A stretch of DNA of 64,000 bases from Hydrogenophilaceae bacterium (GTDB lineage: Bacteria > Pseudomonadota > Alphaproteobacteria > Caulobacterales > Aquidulcibacteraceae). The DNA lies in NCBI GenBank assembly GCA_013389015.1, contig JACAEE010000089.1, positions 1 through 64,000 of the forward strand. Reading direction: 5' to 3'. Below the pieces are notes generated by a model. The model saw only the letters and a program-made list of their open reading frames with translations. It did no database searches and was not told where the DNA came from. Numbering within the stretch: position 1 is the first letter of the stretch; the number at the start of each line of letters is the position of its first letter. The translations under genes and the position numbers were made by a program. Of the stretch, positions 21,611 through 30,221 are shown in pieces.

Positions 21611-22222
21611 TCAAGCCTGCGCGCTTGGGCGCGCTGTGGCGCGCGTGTGCCAGGCGCGGATGTTGGCGGCTTCTTCCGGGATGACGAGGCCGGTGAAGGC
21701 GGCGAAATCGACGGTGGAGAGGAGCGCGATGTCGGCGATGGTGTAGGAATCGCCCGCGATCCAGTCGCGGCCCGCGAGTTCGCGATCGAGCCATTTGAGC
21801 CCACGGGCGTAGAGTTCGCGATTGCTCTCGCCGAAATCCTTGTATTGTGTGAGCAGCGCCGCCGTCAGCGGATGGGCGTGGCGCCAGAACATGCCGACGG
21901 GCGTCATGATCTGAAACTCGATGCGGCGCACCCACATGTCGATCAGCGCGCGTTCGATCGCAGTGCGCCCGAACAGCGGCGGCTCGGGATGGAGTTCTTC
22001 AAGATAGCGGCAGATCGAGATGGTCTCGGAGATGCAGGTCCCTTCGTCGAGTTCGAGCGTAGGCACCTGGCCTAGCGAGTTGCGGGCGCGATGCTCGGGC
22101 GCCTTGTGCTCGCCCTTGCGCAGGTTCACGCGGATTTCCGGGATGTCGAGGCCCTTCTCGGCCAGGAACATCCGCACCCGGCGCGGATTGGGCGCCGGCA
22201 TCGCTTCGCCATAGAGTTTCAT
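21611..22222 (-). CDS. Glutathione S-transferase family protein
   Basis: 203 residues. N-terminal thioredoxin fold with NPRRVRMFLAEKGLDIP, the cis-Pro region GQVPTLELDEG and the glutathione-binding CISETISICRYLEEL (Ser of the SE motif). The C-terminal helical domain contains YTIADIALLSTVDFA, including the N-capping Asp typical of GSTs. The likely reaction is glutathione conjugation or peroxide reduction; the substrate is unknown. It converges on the endonuclease V-like gene and precedes paralogue 2 of the lipoprotein on the same strand with a 7-base gap. Confidence 0.88.
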   Translation of the reverse strand: MKLYGEAMPAPNPRRVRMFLAEKGLDIPEIRVNLRKGEHKAPEHRARNSLGQVPTLELDEGTCISETISICRYLEELHPEPPLFGRTAIERALIDMWVRRIEFQIMTPVGMFWRHAHPLTAALLTQYKDFGESNRELYARGLKWLDRELAGRDWIAGDSYTIADIALLSTVDFAAFTGLVIPEEAANIRAWHTRATARPSAQA

Positions 22223-22229
22223 GGGCGGC

Positions 22230-22754
22230 TCAATCGATCATGCAATCTGTTCCGCTTCCGCGGGCGAGATCGAGGATGCGGTTGGCGGGCGCGGCGGCGA
22301 GGTCGGGCGAGATGCGCTCGGGCCCTTCCACCTCCATGCGCGTGATCGCGACGCGCAGCCCTGCGTCCGTCGGCGTCAGCGCGAATTCCCCGCCGTCGCC
22401 CTCGATGTAGCAGGAGGCGGCGCCGGGCGCGCGCGTGCAGGCGCCGTAGCCGGTGTAGATGTCCGCATCCTCGGCGATCTGGAACGCGAACCCGACATGC
22501 TTGCGCTCTTCGGTGTCGAGCGCGCGGACGTCGGCCCCGGGATCGACGACGAGGAAGGTGACGACCGTCTGCCCCTCCCGCGCCGCAAGTGCGGCGGCGT
22601 CAAACGTGGCCAGATAGCAGGTCCCGCCCTCGAACAGCGTATCGACGAGCGGCGCGGCGGATGGTTCCGGCGCTTGCGCGGCGACCGATTTGGTTTCGGC
22701 CGCCGGGCCGCACGCAGCGAGAAGGACGCCGAGGAGAAGGGCGCGGGGAAACAT
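22230..22754 (-). CDS. Cysteine-containing lipoprotein, paralogue 2
   Basis: 174 residues. Short lipoprotein signal ending LLAACG (Cys about residue 15). The mature part repeats the pattern of the gene at 19926-20447: GTCYLATF, RALDTEERKHVGFAFQI, SCYIEGDGGEF, ITRMEVEGPERISPDL and a C-terminal DCMID. It therefore has a second conserved group of cysteines. The function is unknown; duplicated small lipoproteins suggest a shared envelope role. The downstream GST gene is only 7 bases away. Confidence 0.75.
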   Translation of the reverse strand: MFPRALLLGVLLAACGPAAETKSVAAQAPEPSAAPLVDTLFEGGTCYLATFDAAALAAREGQTVVTFLVVDPGADVRALDTEERKHVGFAFQIAEDADIYTGYGACTRAPGAASCYIEGDGGEFALTPTDAGLRVAITRMEVEGPERISPDLAAAPANRILDLARGSGTDCMID

Positions 22755-22838
22755 ATGCAGCTCCAGTCGGCTGCGCTTAGCAGGCCCGCGCGCTCTTGCG
22801 AAGCCGCCCGGCGCGTTTCGTAATGGGCTCGCGGCGGG

Positions 22839-22937
22839 TCAAGGAGCTCTCTGATTGTCGATGCTCTGTTCGGCCACGAACAGCGCGATGGCTGTCAGGT
22901 CGCCCTCGGCCTCGGGCCGTGTGACGACGCGCGTCAC
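22839..22937 (-). pseudogene. ParE-family toxin, N-terminal remnant
   Basis: A 32-codon frame on the minus strand starts with GTG (22937-22935) and encodes RVVTRPEAEGDLTAIALFVA followed by EQSIDNQRA, then stops. This is the N-terminal pattern of ParE/RelE toxins (PEAEGDL, then a helix), which are normally about 90-100 residues. The GTG overlaps the TGA of an upstream frame, the usual antitoxin-toxin junction. Downstream sequence shows no continuation, so the gene looks truncated. Confidence 0.5.
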
Positions 22938-22987
22938 CGCCGCGAAAGCGCGTCAAGCACGGCGGCAGAGTGAGGACGTTGGAAGTC
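22934..22987 (-). pseudogene. Possible antitoxin 3' remnant before the ParE fragment
   Basis: The frame ending at 22934 reads SAAVLDALSRR before its TGA, which overlaps the GTG of the toxin fragment. Such ends are plausible for ParD/Phd-like antitoxins, but only 17 codons remain after an in-frame TAA, so the family cannot be named. The overlap is the main support. Confidence 0.3.
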
Positions 22988-23028
22988 TTAAGCGTTTTCT
23001 ATCACGATCCGTTGGCGCGCGCGGCAAC

Positions 23029-25953
23029 TCAAGCCCGCTTACGCCCGTTCTTCCGCGCCGCTTTCGCCGGCGCCTTGGCTGCCGCGGGCAGCGGCTGCAC
23101 TTTTGCGCTGCGGTCGGCGTGCTTCTTCAGGGCTTGCGCCAGGTAGCGGCCGGTGTGGCTTTCCTTGACGCGCGCCACATCCTCCGGCGTGCCGGCGGCG
23201 ACGATGCGGCCGCCGCCGTCGCCGCCCTCGGGGCCGAGATCGATGATCCAGTCCGCCGTCTTGATGACGTCGAGATTGTGCTCGATCACCACGACCGTGT
23301 TGCCGTTGTCGACCAGTTCGTGGAGCACGTCGAGCAGCTTGCGCACGTCCTCGAAATGCAGCCCCGTGGTCGGCTCGTCGAGAATGTAGAGCGTGCGCCC
23401 GGTGGCGCGCCGGGAAAGTTCCTTCGAGAGCTTCACGCGCTGGGCTTCGCCGCCTGACAAAGTCGTCGCCTGCTGGCCGACATGCACATAGCCGAGCCCC
23501 ACACGCGCGAGCGTTTCGAGCTTGTCGCGGATGCTCGGCACGGCGTGGAAGAGCTGCGCGGCCTCCTCCACCGTCATGTCGAGCACGTCGGCGATCGACT
23601 TGCCCTTGAACAGGATCTCCAGCGTCTCGCGATTGTACCGCTTGCCCTTGCAGGCGTCGCAGGTGACGTAGACGTCGGGCAGGAAATGCATCTCGATTTT
23701 GATGACGCCGTCGCCCTGGCAGGCTTCGCAGCGCCCGCCTTTGACGTTGAACGAGAAGCGGCCGGGCCCGTAGCCGCGGGCCTTGGCTTCCGGCAGCGCG
23801 GCGAACCAGTCGCGGATGGGCGTGAACGCGCCGGTATAGGTCGCTGGGTTCGAGCGCGGCGTGCGCCCGATCGGCGATTGATCGATGTCGATCACCTTGT
23901 CGAAGAATTCGAGGCCTTCGATGGCGTCATAGGGCGCAGGGTTCTCATTGGCGCCGTTCAAGCGGCGCGCCGCGGCCTTGTAGAGCGTCTCGATGGTGAG
24001 CGTCGACTTGCCGCCGCCGGAAACGCCGGTGACGCAGCAGAACGTGCCGACGGGGATCTCGGCGGTGACGTCCCGCAGATTGTTGCCGCTCGCGCCGATC
24101 AGCTTCAGGGTCTTGGTCTTCGTCGTCCAGCGGCGTTTCTCCGGAATCGGAATTTCGCGCCGGCCGGTGAGATAGGCGCCGGTTAGGCTGTCTTTCGATT
24201 TCTCGATGTCGGCCGGCTTGCCTTGGGCGACGACGTGGCCGCCATGAATGCCCGCGGCGGGGCCCATATCGATCACATGATCGGCGGTGAGGATCGCCTC
24301 TTCGTCATGCTCGACGACGAGCACGGTGTTGCCCAGATCGCGCAGGCGCCGGAGCGTTTCGAGCAGGCGTGAATTGTCGCGCTGGTGCAGCCCGATCGAG
24401 GGCTCGTCGAGCACATAGAGCACGCCGGTGAGCCCCGAGCCGATCTGCGAGGCCAAGCGAATGCGCTGGCTTTCGCCGCCGGAGAGCGTGCCCGATGCGC
24501 GCGACAACGACAGATATTCAAGCCCGACGTCGACCAGGAAGCGCAAGCGATCATTGATCTCCTTGAGGATGCGCTGGGCGATCTCGCGCTGCTGCTTGGT
24601 GAGCTTACGATCGACGCCGCCGAACCAGTCGCGCGCCTCGCGGATCGACATCAGCGAGGCCTGGGCGATGTCGGCGCCGTCGACCTTCACCGCAAGCGCC
24701 TCCGGCTTCAGCCGGCGGCCTTCGCACACCGGGCACGGCGCTTCGCTCTGATAGCGGCCGAGCTCCTCGCGCACCCATTGCGAGTCGGTTTCCTTCCAGC
24801 GCCGTTCGAGATTGGGGATGACGCCTTCGAACGGTTTGGTCGTCTCATAGCGGCGCAGGCCATCGTCATAGATGAACTTGATCGGGTCCTTGACGCCGTA
24901 GAGCACCCCGTCGCGCGCCGCTTTGGGCAGTTCGCGCCAGGGCGTCGCCATCTTGATCTTGAAATGGCGCGCAAGCGCCTGGAGGGTCTGGGTGTAGAGC
25001 GGCGAGGGGCCGCGCGCCCAGGGCGCGACGGCGCCGTCCTGCAGCGACCTATCCTTCTCCGGAATCACCAGGTCAGCGTCGAACTTGAGCTGTTGGCCGA
25101 GGCCGTCGCAGGTCGGGCAGGCGCCGGCGGGGTTGTTGAACGAGAACAGCCGCGGCTCGATCTCGGGAATGGTGAAGCCGGAAACCGGGCAGGCGAATTT
25201 GGAGGAGAGCACGATGCGCTCGCCGCCGTCGGCGTATTCGACGATGCAGATTCCGTCGGCAAGGCGCAGGCATTGCTCGATCGAATCCGCGAGTCGGGTC
25301 TCGATGCCGGCCTTCACGACGATGCGGTCCACGACCACGTCGATGTCGTGCTTGAACTTCTTGTCGAGCGCGGGCGGCGATTCCAGATCATGGAACTCGC
25401 CGTCGATCTTGGCGCGCTGATAGCCCTTCTTCAGAAGCTCTCCGAGCTCCTTGCGGTATTCGCCTTTGCGGTCGCGCACGATGGGCGCCAAGAGATAGAG
25501 GCGCGTGCCTTCGGCGATCTCCATCACGCGATCGACCATCTGCGAAACCTGCATGGCCTCGATCGGCTTGCCGGTGGCGGGCGAATAAGGCACGCCGACG
25601 CGCGCCCAGAGCAGGCGCATATAGTCGTAAATCTCCGTGACGGTGCCCACCGTCGAGCGCGGATTGCGCGAGGTCGTCTTCTGCTCGATCGAGATCGCCG
25701 GCGAGAGGCCCTCGATGGAATCGACGTCGGGCTTCTGCATCAGTTCGAGGAACTGGCGCGCATAGGCAGAGAGGCTCTCCACGTAGCGGCGCTGGCCTTC
25801 GGCGTAGATGGTGTCGAACGCGAGCGAGGACTTGCCCGAGCCGGAAAGCCCGGTGATGACGACCAGCTCCCCGCGCGGAATATCGACGTTCACGCCCTTG
25901 AGATTGTGCTCGCGGGCGCCGCGCACGCGGATGTGGGTCAAGCCGTCGGACAT
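23029..25953 (-). CDS. uvrA: Excinuclease ABC subunit A
   Basis: 974 residues. UvrA recognises bulky DNA lesions and loads UvrB in nucleotide excision repair. First Walker A at about 35-42 (GLSGSGKSS), ABC signatures [12 protein letters not shown] and [12 protein letters not shown], second Walker [12 protein letters not shown] and Walker [10 protein letters not shown]. The C-terminal zinc loop CEACQGDG...CDACKGKR is intact. The first zinc loop reads CPVSG in place of CPxCG; I believe this is common in alphaproteobacteria. A basic tail (KNGRKRA) ends the protein. It lies downstream of a small membrane-protein gene and an SOS box. Confidence 0.97.
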   Translation of the reverse strand: MSDGLTHIRVRGAREHNLKGVNVDIPRGELVVITGLSGSGKSSLAFDTIYAEGQRRYVESLSAYARQFLELMQKPDVDSIEGLSPAISIEQKTTSRNPRSTVGTVTEIYDYMRLLWARVGVPYSPATGKPIEAMQVSQMVDRVMEIAEGTRLYLLAPIVRDRKGEYRKELGELLKKGYQRAKIDGEFHDLESPPALDKKFKHDIDVVVDRIVVKAGIETRLADSIEQCLRLADGICIVEYADGGERIVLSSKFACPVSGFTIPEIEPRLFSFNNPAGACPTCDGLGQQLKFDADLVIPEKDRSLQDGAVAPWARGPSPLYTQTLQALARHFKIKMATPWRELPKAARDGVLYGVKDPIKFIYDDGLRRYETTKPFEGVIPNLERRWKETDSQWVREELGRYQSEAPCPVCEGRRLKPEALAVKVDGADIAQASLMSIREARDWFGGVDRKLTKQQREIAQRILKEINDRLRFLVDVGLEYLSLSRASGTLSGGESQRIRLASQIGSGLTGVLYVLDEPSIGLHQRDNSRLLETLRRLRDLGNTVLVVEHDEEAILTADHVIDMGPAAGIHGGHVVAQGKPADIEKSKDSLTGAYLTGRREIPIPEKRRWTTKTKTLKLIGASGNNLRDVTAEIPVGTFCCVTGVSGGGKSTLTIETLYKAAARRLNGANENPAPYDAIEGLEFFDKVIDIDQSPIGRTPRSNPATYTGAFTPIRDWFAALPEAKARGYGPGRFSFNVKGGRCEACQGDGVIKIEMHFLPDVYVTCDACKGKRYNRETLEILFKGKSIADVLDMTVEEAAQLFHAVPSIRDKLETLARVGLGYVHVGQQATTLSGGEAQRVKLSKELSRRATGRTLYILDEPTTGLHFEDVRKLLDVLHELVDNGNTVVVIEHNLDVIKTADWIIDLGPEGGDGGGRIVAAGTPEDVARVKESHTGRYLAQALKKHADRSAKVQPLPAAAKAPAKAARKNGRKRA

Positions 25954-26037
25954 TCCTGCTCCGCGCGCGAGGTGATTCGGGACCGGGGGGCGCTGCGGCT
26001 CATGTTGGGCGCGCCCGCCGCAGGCGCAAGCCGCCGC

Positions 26038-26451
26038 TCAGCGCCGCAACGCCGCCGTCTGCCAGAGCACCCACGAGATGGGCGCCATCGGGACGGAAAA
26101 GGCGATCATGAAGCCGCCGACCTCCAGCAGGAACGGCACGATCAGGGGCTGGCCCGGCGATTCCGCCTGCAGGCCAAGTTGAGCGCCGAGGACGCCGAGC
26201 AGCGCGCAAGGAATGGCCGCGACCGTCACCGAAAGCGCATAGATGACGCCCGGCGCGGCGCGCGCATGCGGGGCGCGGCGCAGCCGCCACCAGACCGCGA
26301 ACCACATCTGCGCCGCCAGGTAGAAGACGAGCGGAGCGATGATGCTGGCGTGATAGCCATAGACTTGGCCGGCCGCGAGATGCACCCCATACGCCGCCAG
26401 GCCGCCGAGCAGGGCCACGGCGAGATAGGGGAAAAACCCCGTCCGATGCAT
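26038..26451 (-). CDS. Small membrane protein between the SOS box and uvrA
   Basis: 137 residues, about four helices (roughly 7-25, 33-52, 66-90, 98-125); no family recognised. The ATG at 26451 (MHRTGFFPYLAVALLGGLAAY) is the only start that places a helix at the N-terminus; the open frame extends upstream through non-coding sequence. The stop is 84 bases ahead of uvrA on the same strand, and the SOS box at 26534-26548 lies 83 bases upstream. It may be co-transcribed with uvrA and DNA-damage inducible. Confidence 0.7.
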   Translation of the reverse strand: MHRTGFFPYLAVALLGGLAAYGVHLAAGQVYGYHASIIAPLVFYLAAQMWFAVWWRLRRAPHARAAPGVIYALSVTVAAIPCALLGVLGAQLGLQAESPGQPLIVPFLLEVGGFMIAFSVPMAPISWVLWQTAALRR

Positions 26452-26533
26452 GACCGTGCCCAAAACCTGTTCCGCCTGACCGCATACGCAGCGCCCTCGC
26501 GACTTTAGCCTTGATGTCCGACTCAACGTATGC

Positions 26534-26548
26534 GAACATAACATGAAC
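26534..26548. promoter_or_regulatory. LexA (SOS) box, alphaproteobacterial type
   Basis: gaac-ataacat-gaac reads GTTC-N7-GTTC on the other strand, the direct-repeat operator known for alphaproteobacterial LexA. It lies in the divergent region between the small membrane protein/uvrA genes (minus) and ssb (plus), 172 bases ahead of the ssb start. It probably represses both directions until DNA damage. Confidence 0.8.
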
Positions 26549-26719
26549 AAACAGTCGTCGCCGCAATCGTGCAACACTTTCGGCGAATGCGGCGGCGGCG
26601 GCCGCTGGAACTTGCCCTTTGGGGCGAATTCGTCACGGACTTTTCGCCTTCGTTGCGCCGCGCCGGCGCGACGGGGTCCGCCCCAGCGAAACGGGGCGAC
26701 ATAACGGGAGCGCAGGACA

Positions 26720-27199
26720 ATGGCTGGCAGCATCAACAAGGTCATCTTGATCGGCAATCTGGGACGCGATCCGGAGGTGCGCCGCCTCAATAGCGGCGAG
26801 CCCGTAGTCAATCTGCGCATCGCCACCAGCGACTCCTGGCGCGACAAGGCGACGGGCGAGCGCCGGGAGCGCACCGAATGGCACAATGTGGTGATCTTCA
26901 ACGAGCAGCTGGCGAAGGTCGCGGAGCAGTATCTGCGCAAGGGCTCGAAGGTTTACATCGAGGGCCAGCTGCAGACCCGGAAGTGGACCGATCAGCAGGG
27001 TCAAGAGAAATACACCACCGAAGTCGTGCTGCAGCGCTATCGCGGCGAGCTCACGATGCTTGATGGCAAGGGCGAAGGCGGCGGGGACCGCTCCTATGAT
27101 GACGAGGGCGGCGGCTTCGCGCCGTCCGGCAAAAAGCGCGTCGGCGAAGGGCCGAAGGAGAATTTCTCGGCTGATCTCGACGACGAAATCCCGTTCTGA
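26720..27199 (+). CDS. ssb: Single-stranded DNA-binding protein
   Basis: 159 residues. SSB coats single-stranded DNA in replication and repair. The N-terminal OB fold (residues 1-112) starts [21 protein letters not shown] and has the core [21 protein letters not shown] Gly-rich linker follows, and the C-terminal acidic tip DLDDEIPF binds repair partners. It is divergent from the uvrA side with the shared SOS box; a strong terminator hairpin follows the stop. Confidence 0.97.
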   Translation: MAGSINKVILIGNLGRDPEVRRLNSGEPVVNLRIATSDSWRDKATGERRERTEWHNVVIFNEQLAKVAEQYLRKGSKVYIEGQLQTRKWTDQQGQEKYTTEVVLQRYRGELTMLDGKGEGGGDRSYDDEGGGFAPSGKKRVGEGPKENFSADLDDEIPF

Positions 27200-27206
27200 G
27201 TCTGGA

Positions 27207-27227
27207 GCGCCGGCGCCCCGCCGGCGC
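27207..27227 (+). terminator. Terminator hairpin after ssb
   Basis: A perfect 9-bp stem gcgccggcg (27207-27215) / cgccggcgc (27219-27227) with loop ccc starts eight bases after the ssb stop and is followed by gttaagt. The U-tract is weak, but the stem is very stable. Confidence 0.65.
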
Positions 27228-27251
27228 GTTAAGTCTCTACTCACAAACGAT

Positions 27252-27277
27252 AGGCGCGGAGGGAGACCTCCGCGCCT
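27252..27277 (-). terminator. Terminator hairpin for the tandem 30-residue peptide genes
   Basis: A stem aggcgcggag (27252-27261) / ctccgcgcct (27268-27277) with a six-base loop lies 24 bases downstream of the second peptide stop on the minus strand. It faces the ssb terminator, so the two close convergent transcription units. Confidence 0.6.
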
Positions 27278-27300
27278 TATGCGTTCGGGTTCATGGCGGA

Positions 27301-27393
27301 TCAGGCGACGATCTTGCCGGCTTGAGCGAGGATCGGAGCGGCGGCCGCGGCGAAGACGAAGCAGGCGGCGAACAGGCTGTAGAAACGGGTCAT
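27301..27393 (-). CDS. 30-residue hydrophobic peptide, tandem copy B
   Basis: 30 residues on the minus strand: MTRFYSLFAACFVFAAAAAP then ILAQAGKIVA. It is about 23/30 identical to copy A at 27441-27533. A ribosome site aaggag lies eight bases ahead of the ATG, in a block (ctgaaggagctgacc) shared with copy A. The N-terminus is a membrane helix or signal-like stretch, and the end QAGKIVA is hydrophilic and conserved. It resembles unnamed alphaproteobacterial small proteins ending in NQAAQIVA that I recall only loosely. Function unknown; it is too short for routine gene callers. Confidence 0.7.
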   Translation of the reverse strand: MTRFYSLFAACFVFAAAAAPILAQAGKIVA

Positions 27394-27440
27394 TGGGGTC
27401 AGCTCCTTCAGGGGTCTCTGCGGTCTCGGGGCGATCAAGC

Positions 27441-27533
27441 CTAGGCGACGATCTTGCCGGCTTGGCTGAGCACGGGCGCAGCGATGGCGGCGAACACGAA
27501 CGCGGCGGCGATCAGGCTCATCAGGCGGGTCAT
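27441..27533 (-). CDS. 30-residue hydrophobic peptide, tandem copy A
   Basis: 30 residues: MTRLMSLIAAAFVFAAIAAP then VLSQAGKIVA, with ribosome site aaggag six bases ahead of the ATG. It is upstream of copy B on the same strand with a 47-base spacer, so they form a two-gene unit. Third-base differences and conserved protein sequence between the copies argue that it is translated. Its helix could insert in the inner membrane, or it could be a cleaved signal peptide releasing a very short product. Function unknown. Confidence 0.72.
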   Translation of the reverse strand: MTRLMSLIAAAFVFAAIAAPVLSQAGKIVA

Positions 27534-27569
27534 GGTCAGCTCCTTCAGTACAGCTCTTGGGTTCAGCTC

Positions 27570-27586
27570 TCGGCGGCGACCGCCGA
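27570..27586 (-). promoter_or_regulatory. Leader hairpin upstream of the tandem peptides
   Basis: tcggcgg (27570-27576) pairs with ccgccga (27580-27586), a perfect 7-bp stem with a 3-base loop, 37 bases ahead of the copy A start. It would lie in the 5' leader of the peptide mRNA; a role is not shown. Confidence 0.35.
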
Positions 27587-27739
27587 TGAAGAGAGCCTAG
27601 AGCGCGCCCGCCCGTGCCGTCGTGACGCAGGGCACACTACCGCGCGGAAGGGTGAAGGGCGGCTTCACCATGTCCGCCCAGCCTTCCTTAGAAGTTGCGT
27701 GCTAGAAGGCGCGAAACGCAAGACGCGCACGGGGTTTCC

Positions 27740-28303
27740 ATGCCGAAGACGATGAAGAAGACGGCCAAGAAGACCGCCGCCAAGAAGGCCGCGCCGCGCC
27801 GCAAGGGCCCGGCCAACCTCCTGCGCGCGGCCGATATGGCCAGGCTCGAACAGACCTTCTCCCATCCATGGAATCCGAATTCCGAGATCGCCGGGGTGAT
27901 GATGGGCCGCGCGCTCGGCCTCAAGCGGCTCGCCGTCAATTTCGCGCGCGTGCCGGCAGGGAAGGAGAGCTTCGTGCCGCATGCGCATCAGCGCGAAGAG
28001 GAATGGGTCTACATCCTCTATGGCCAGGGCATGGCGCTGATCGGCGATCAGGAGGTCGAAGTCGGCGCCGGCGACTTTCTCGCCTTCCCCGCGCCGCAAG
28101 TCGCGCATCACCTGCGCAACACCGGCTTTGAGGATCTGGTTTACCTGATGGGCGGGGAGATGCTCGACGCCGACATCGTCGATTTCCCGACCTTGAAGAA
28201 GCGCGGCGTCTGGGCGGGCGGCGCCATGCGCGCCTACGACGCAGACGCCGGCGAGAACCCGTTCGCGCCGCGCGCGCGCGCCAAGAAGGCGAAGAAAAAA
28301 TAG
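27740..28303 (+). CDS. Cupin-fold protein with lysine-rich tails
   Basis: 187 residues. The cupin core (about residues 55-150) has the metal motif PHAHQREEEWVYILYGQG and the second motif PQVAHHLRNTG. The N-terminus (PKTMKKTAKKTAAKKAAPRR) and the end (RARAKKAKKK) are strongly basic, like histone H1-type tails, which is unusual for a cupin. It may bind nucleic acid or another polyanion; this is inference. The start ATG at 27740 is the first ATG after a long non-coding stretch. Confidence 0.8.
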   Translation: MPKTMKKTAKKTAAKKAAPRRKGPANLLRAADMARLEQTFSHPWNPNSEIAGVMMGRALGLKRLAVNFARVPAGKESFVPHAHQREEEWVYILYGQGMALIGDQEVEVGAGDFLAFPAPQVAHHLRNTGFEDLVYLMGGEMLDADIVDFPTLKKRGVWAGGAMRAYDADAGENPFAPRARAKKAKKK

Positions 28304-28358
28304 CTGTGGCGCGGGCGCCCTCGCCAGCGGGAGCGGCGCGCCTTAGACACGCTCTCCC

Positions 28359-29243
28359 ATGTCCGCCCCGCGCGCCGCCATTGCTCCCCTCGACGTGGCC
28401 GCGCTCATCGCCATCGCGGCGGTCTGGGGCGTCAACAATCTTCTGACCAAGATCGCGATCGACGGGCTTGCGCCGCTGCTCTTGCTGGTGGTGCGGTTCG
28501 CGATCGTAGCGGTGGTGCTCGTCGGCTATCTGAAGCCGCCGGACGGCGGGTGGCGCCCGCTCTTGCTGGTCGCGCTGCTGACGGGACCGCTGCATTTCGG
28601 CGTCCAATATGTCGGGCTCGCCATGGCGCAGGACCTTTCGCCGATGGTGATCGGGATGCAGCTCTGGATCCCGGCGAGCGTGATCTGCGCGTCGATCTTT
28701 CTCAAGGAGCGCGCCGGCCCCTGGCGCACGGCCGGCATCGGCGCGGCGTTCTGCGGGGTCGTGGTGCTGGCGGCCGATCCGGTCGTGTTCGATCAGATCG
28801 GCGCGCTGATCATCGTCTCGCTCGCGGCGTTCACCTATGGCGCGGGCGCGGTGTTTGTGCGGCGCGCTCCGGCGCTGCATCCGCTCTCCTACCAGGCCTG
28901 GATCGCAGTCCTTTCCCTGCCGCCGCTGCTGGCCGGCAGCTTGGCGTTCGAGAGCGATCATCTTGCGATGATGCGCGAGGCGCCATGGTTCGTGTGGTTT
29001 GCGATCGTGTTCGCGGCGCTGGCGTCGAGCGTGGGGGCGAACGCGCTCATGTTCCACCTGGTGCAGCGCTACGAAGTTTCGCGCACGACGCCGTTTTTGT
29101 TCCTGTCGCCGATCATCTCGATCACGCTCGGCATCCTGGTGCTCGACGATCCGCTGACGGCGCAATTCGCGCTGGGCGCTGCGCTCGCGCTCGCGGGCGT
29201 CGCGCTCACCACGATGGCCGATCGGCTGGAACGCATCAGCTGA
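28359..29243 (+). CDS. EamA/DMT family transporter
   Basis: 294 residues with ten predicted helices in two EamA repeats. The first starts ALIAIAAVWGVNNLLTKIAI and ends by about residue 140; the second begins about 150 (LIIVSLAAFTYGAGAVFVRR). DMT family proteins export amino acids, metabolites or drugs; the substrate is unknown. Its stop overlaps the convergent kelch gene by eight bases. Confidence 0.85.
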   Translation: MSAPRAAIAPLDVAALIAIAAVWGVNNLLTKIAIDGLAPLLLLVVRFAIVAVVLVGYLKPPDGGWRPLLLVALLTGPLHFGVQYVGLAMAQDLSPMVIGMQLWIPASVICASIFLKERAGPWRTAGIGAAFCGVVVLAADPVVFDQIGALIIVSLAAFTYGAGAVFVRRAPALHPLSYQAWIAVLSLPPLLAGSLAFESDHLAMMREAPWFVWFAIVFAALASSVGANALMFHLVQRYEVSRTTPFLFLSPIISITLGILVLDDPLTAQFALGAALALAGVALTTMADRLERIS

Positions 29244-30216
29244 GGATGTCCAGGCTCGCGAGGGTTCCATCGCCGCCGACGCGGCCAGCGCCGCCGAGGG
29301 CGTGGAGCGCATCGTCCGTCGCGATGAAGCCGTGGCCGTGGCGGGGCGCGGGCAGCGCGCCGGCCGGCGCCCACGCCTCCCCTTCCAGGGCGTAAAGCGC
29401 GGTCCCGACCGAAGCCGGCTCGAAGATTTCACCGCCGCCGGCGATGATCCGTCCACGGAAGGTCGCGGCGGCGAGGCCGCCGCGCGGCTCAGGGTATGGC
29501 GCGCCGTCGCGCCAGGCGCCGCTCCTCGCATCATAGACGTGGTGCGCGCCGGTCACGCCGCCGGCGACGGTGCGCCCGGAAATCACATGGATCGCGCCGC
29601 CGAGGCTCGCGACCGCAGCGGAATTGCGCGCCATCGGCAAGGGCGCGGCGCGCTCCCATCGCGTCGCGCCGGCGGCGAGGACGAAGTGATCGTCGACATC
29701 GCTTTGATCGTTCCATGCCGCGTTGGCGGCGCCGCGCGGCGAACGCCCGCCAATCAGATGGATGCGGCCCTGGTGCGCGATCGGGCACGCTTCGCCGATC
29801 GGTTTCGGCAGCGCGGGGCCTTCGACCCAGCCATCGCCCGCAAGCTTGAGCACGCGGTCGGTGCAGATCCACCGCACCCGCGTCGCCCCGCCGAGGAAGC
29901 CGCCGATCGCCCAAAGTTCGCCGTTCAGGCTGACGAGATGCACATGATGCGAGGGCGCCGGCAGCGGCGGACCTTCGCGCCAGCTTTGCGCGGCGAGATC
30001 GAAGACGATCACGCGCTCCGTCGCGCCGAGCGCCTGGGGCGAAAACCCGCCGGCGATCCAGATTCCGCCGTCATGCAGCGTCGGATAGATCTCCTGGACG
30101 GCGTAAGGCGCGTCCGGCCCGGCGCGCCAGTGCGTCGCAGGCGGCGGCGCCTGCGTCTGCGCGCAGGCCGGCGCCGTGAGCAGGGCGGCGATTGCGGCGC
30201 GTCTGGTCAGCGGCAT
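29236..30216 (-). CDS. Exported kelch-repeat protein
   Basis: 326 residues. A Tat-like or Sec signal ([20 protein letters not shown]) leads to six kelch blades with repeated GG motifs ([48 protein letters not shown]), a six-bladed beta-propeller such as in sialate mutarotases. The twin arginine (RRAAIA) would suit the TatABC genes in this window. Substrate unknown. A sodC-like gene lies 5 bases upstream on the same strand, so both may be exported as one operon. Confidence 0.8.
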   Translation of the reverse strand: MPLTRRAAIAALLTAPACAQTQAPPPATHWRAGPDAPYAVQEIYPTLHDGGIWIAGGFSPQALGATERVIVFDLAAQSWREGPPLPAPSHHVHLVSLNGELWAIGGFLGGATRVRWICTDRVLKLAGDGWVEGPALPKPIGEACPIAHQGRIHLIGGRSPRGAANAAWNDQSDVDDHFVLAAGATRWERAAPLPMARNSAAVASLGGAIHVISGRTVAGGVTGAHHVYDARSGAWRDGAPYPEPRGGLAAATFRGRIIAGGGEIFEPASVGTALYALEGEAWAPAGALPAPRHGHGFIATDDALHALGGAGRVGGDGTLASLDILS

Positions 30217-30221
30217 GGGGC

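Noticed and set aside
25135-25200. Ser in the first zinc loop of UvrA (CPVSG)
   Set aside because: I recall this in many alphaproteobacterial UvrA proteins; not special here.
24385-26508. Long plus-strand open frame antisense to uvrA
   Set aside because: uvrA on the minus strand has full-length homology; the opposite frame shows none.
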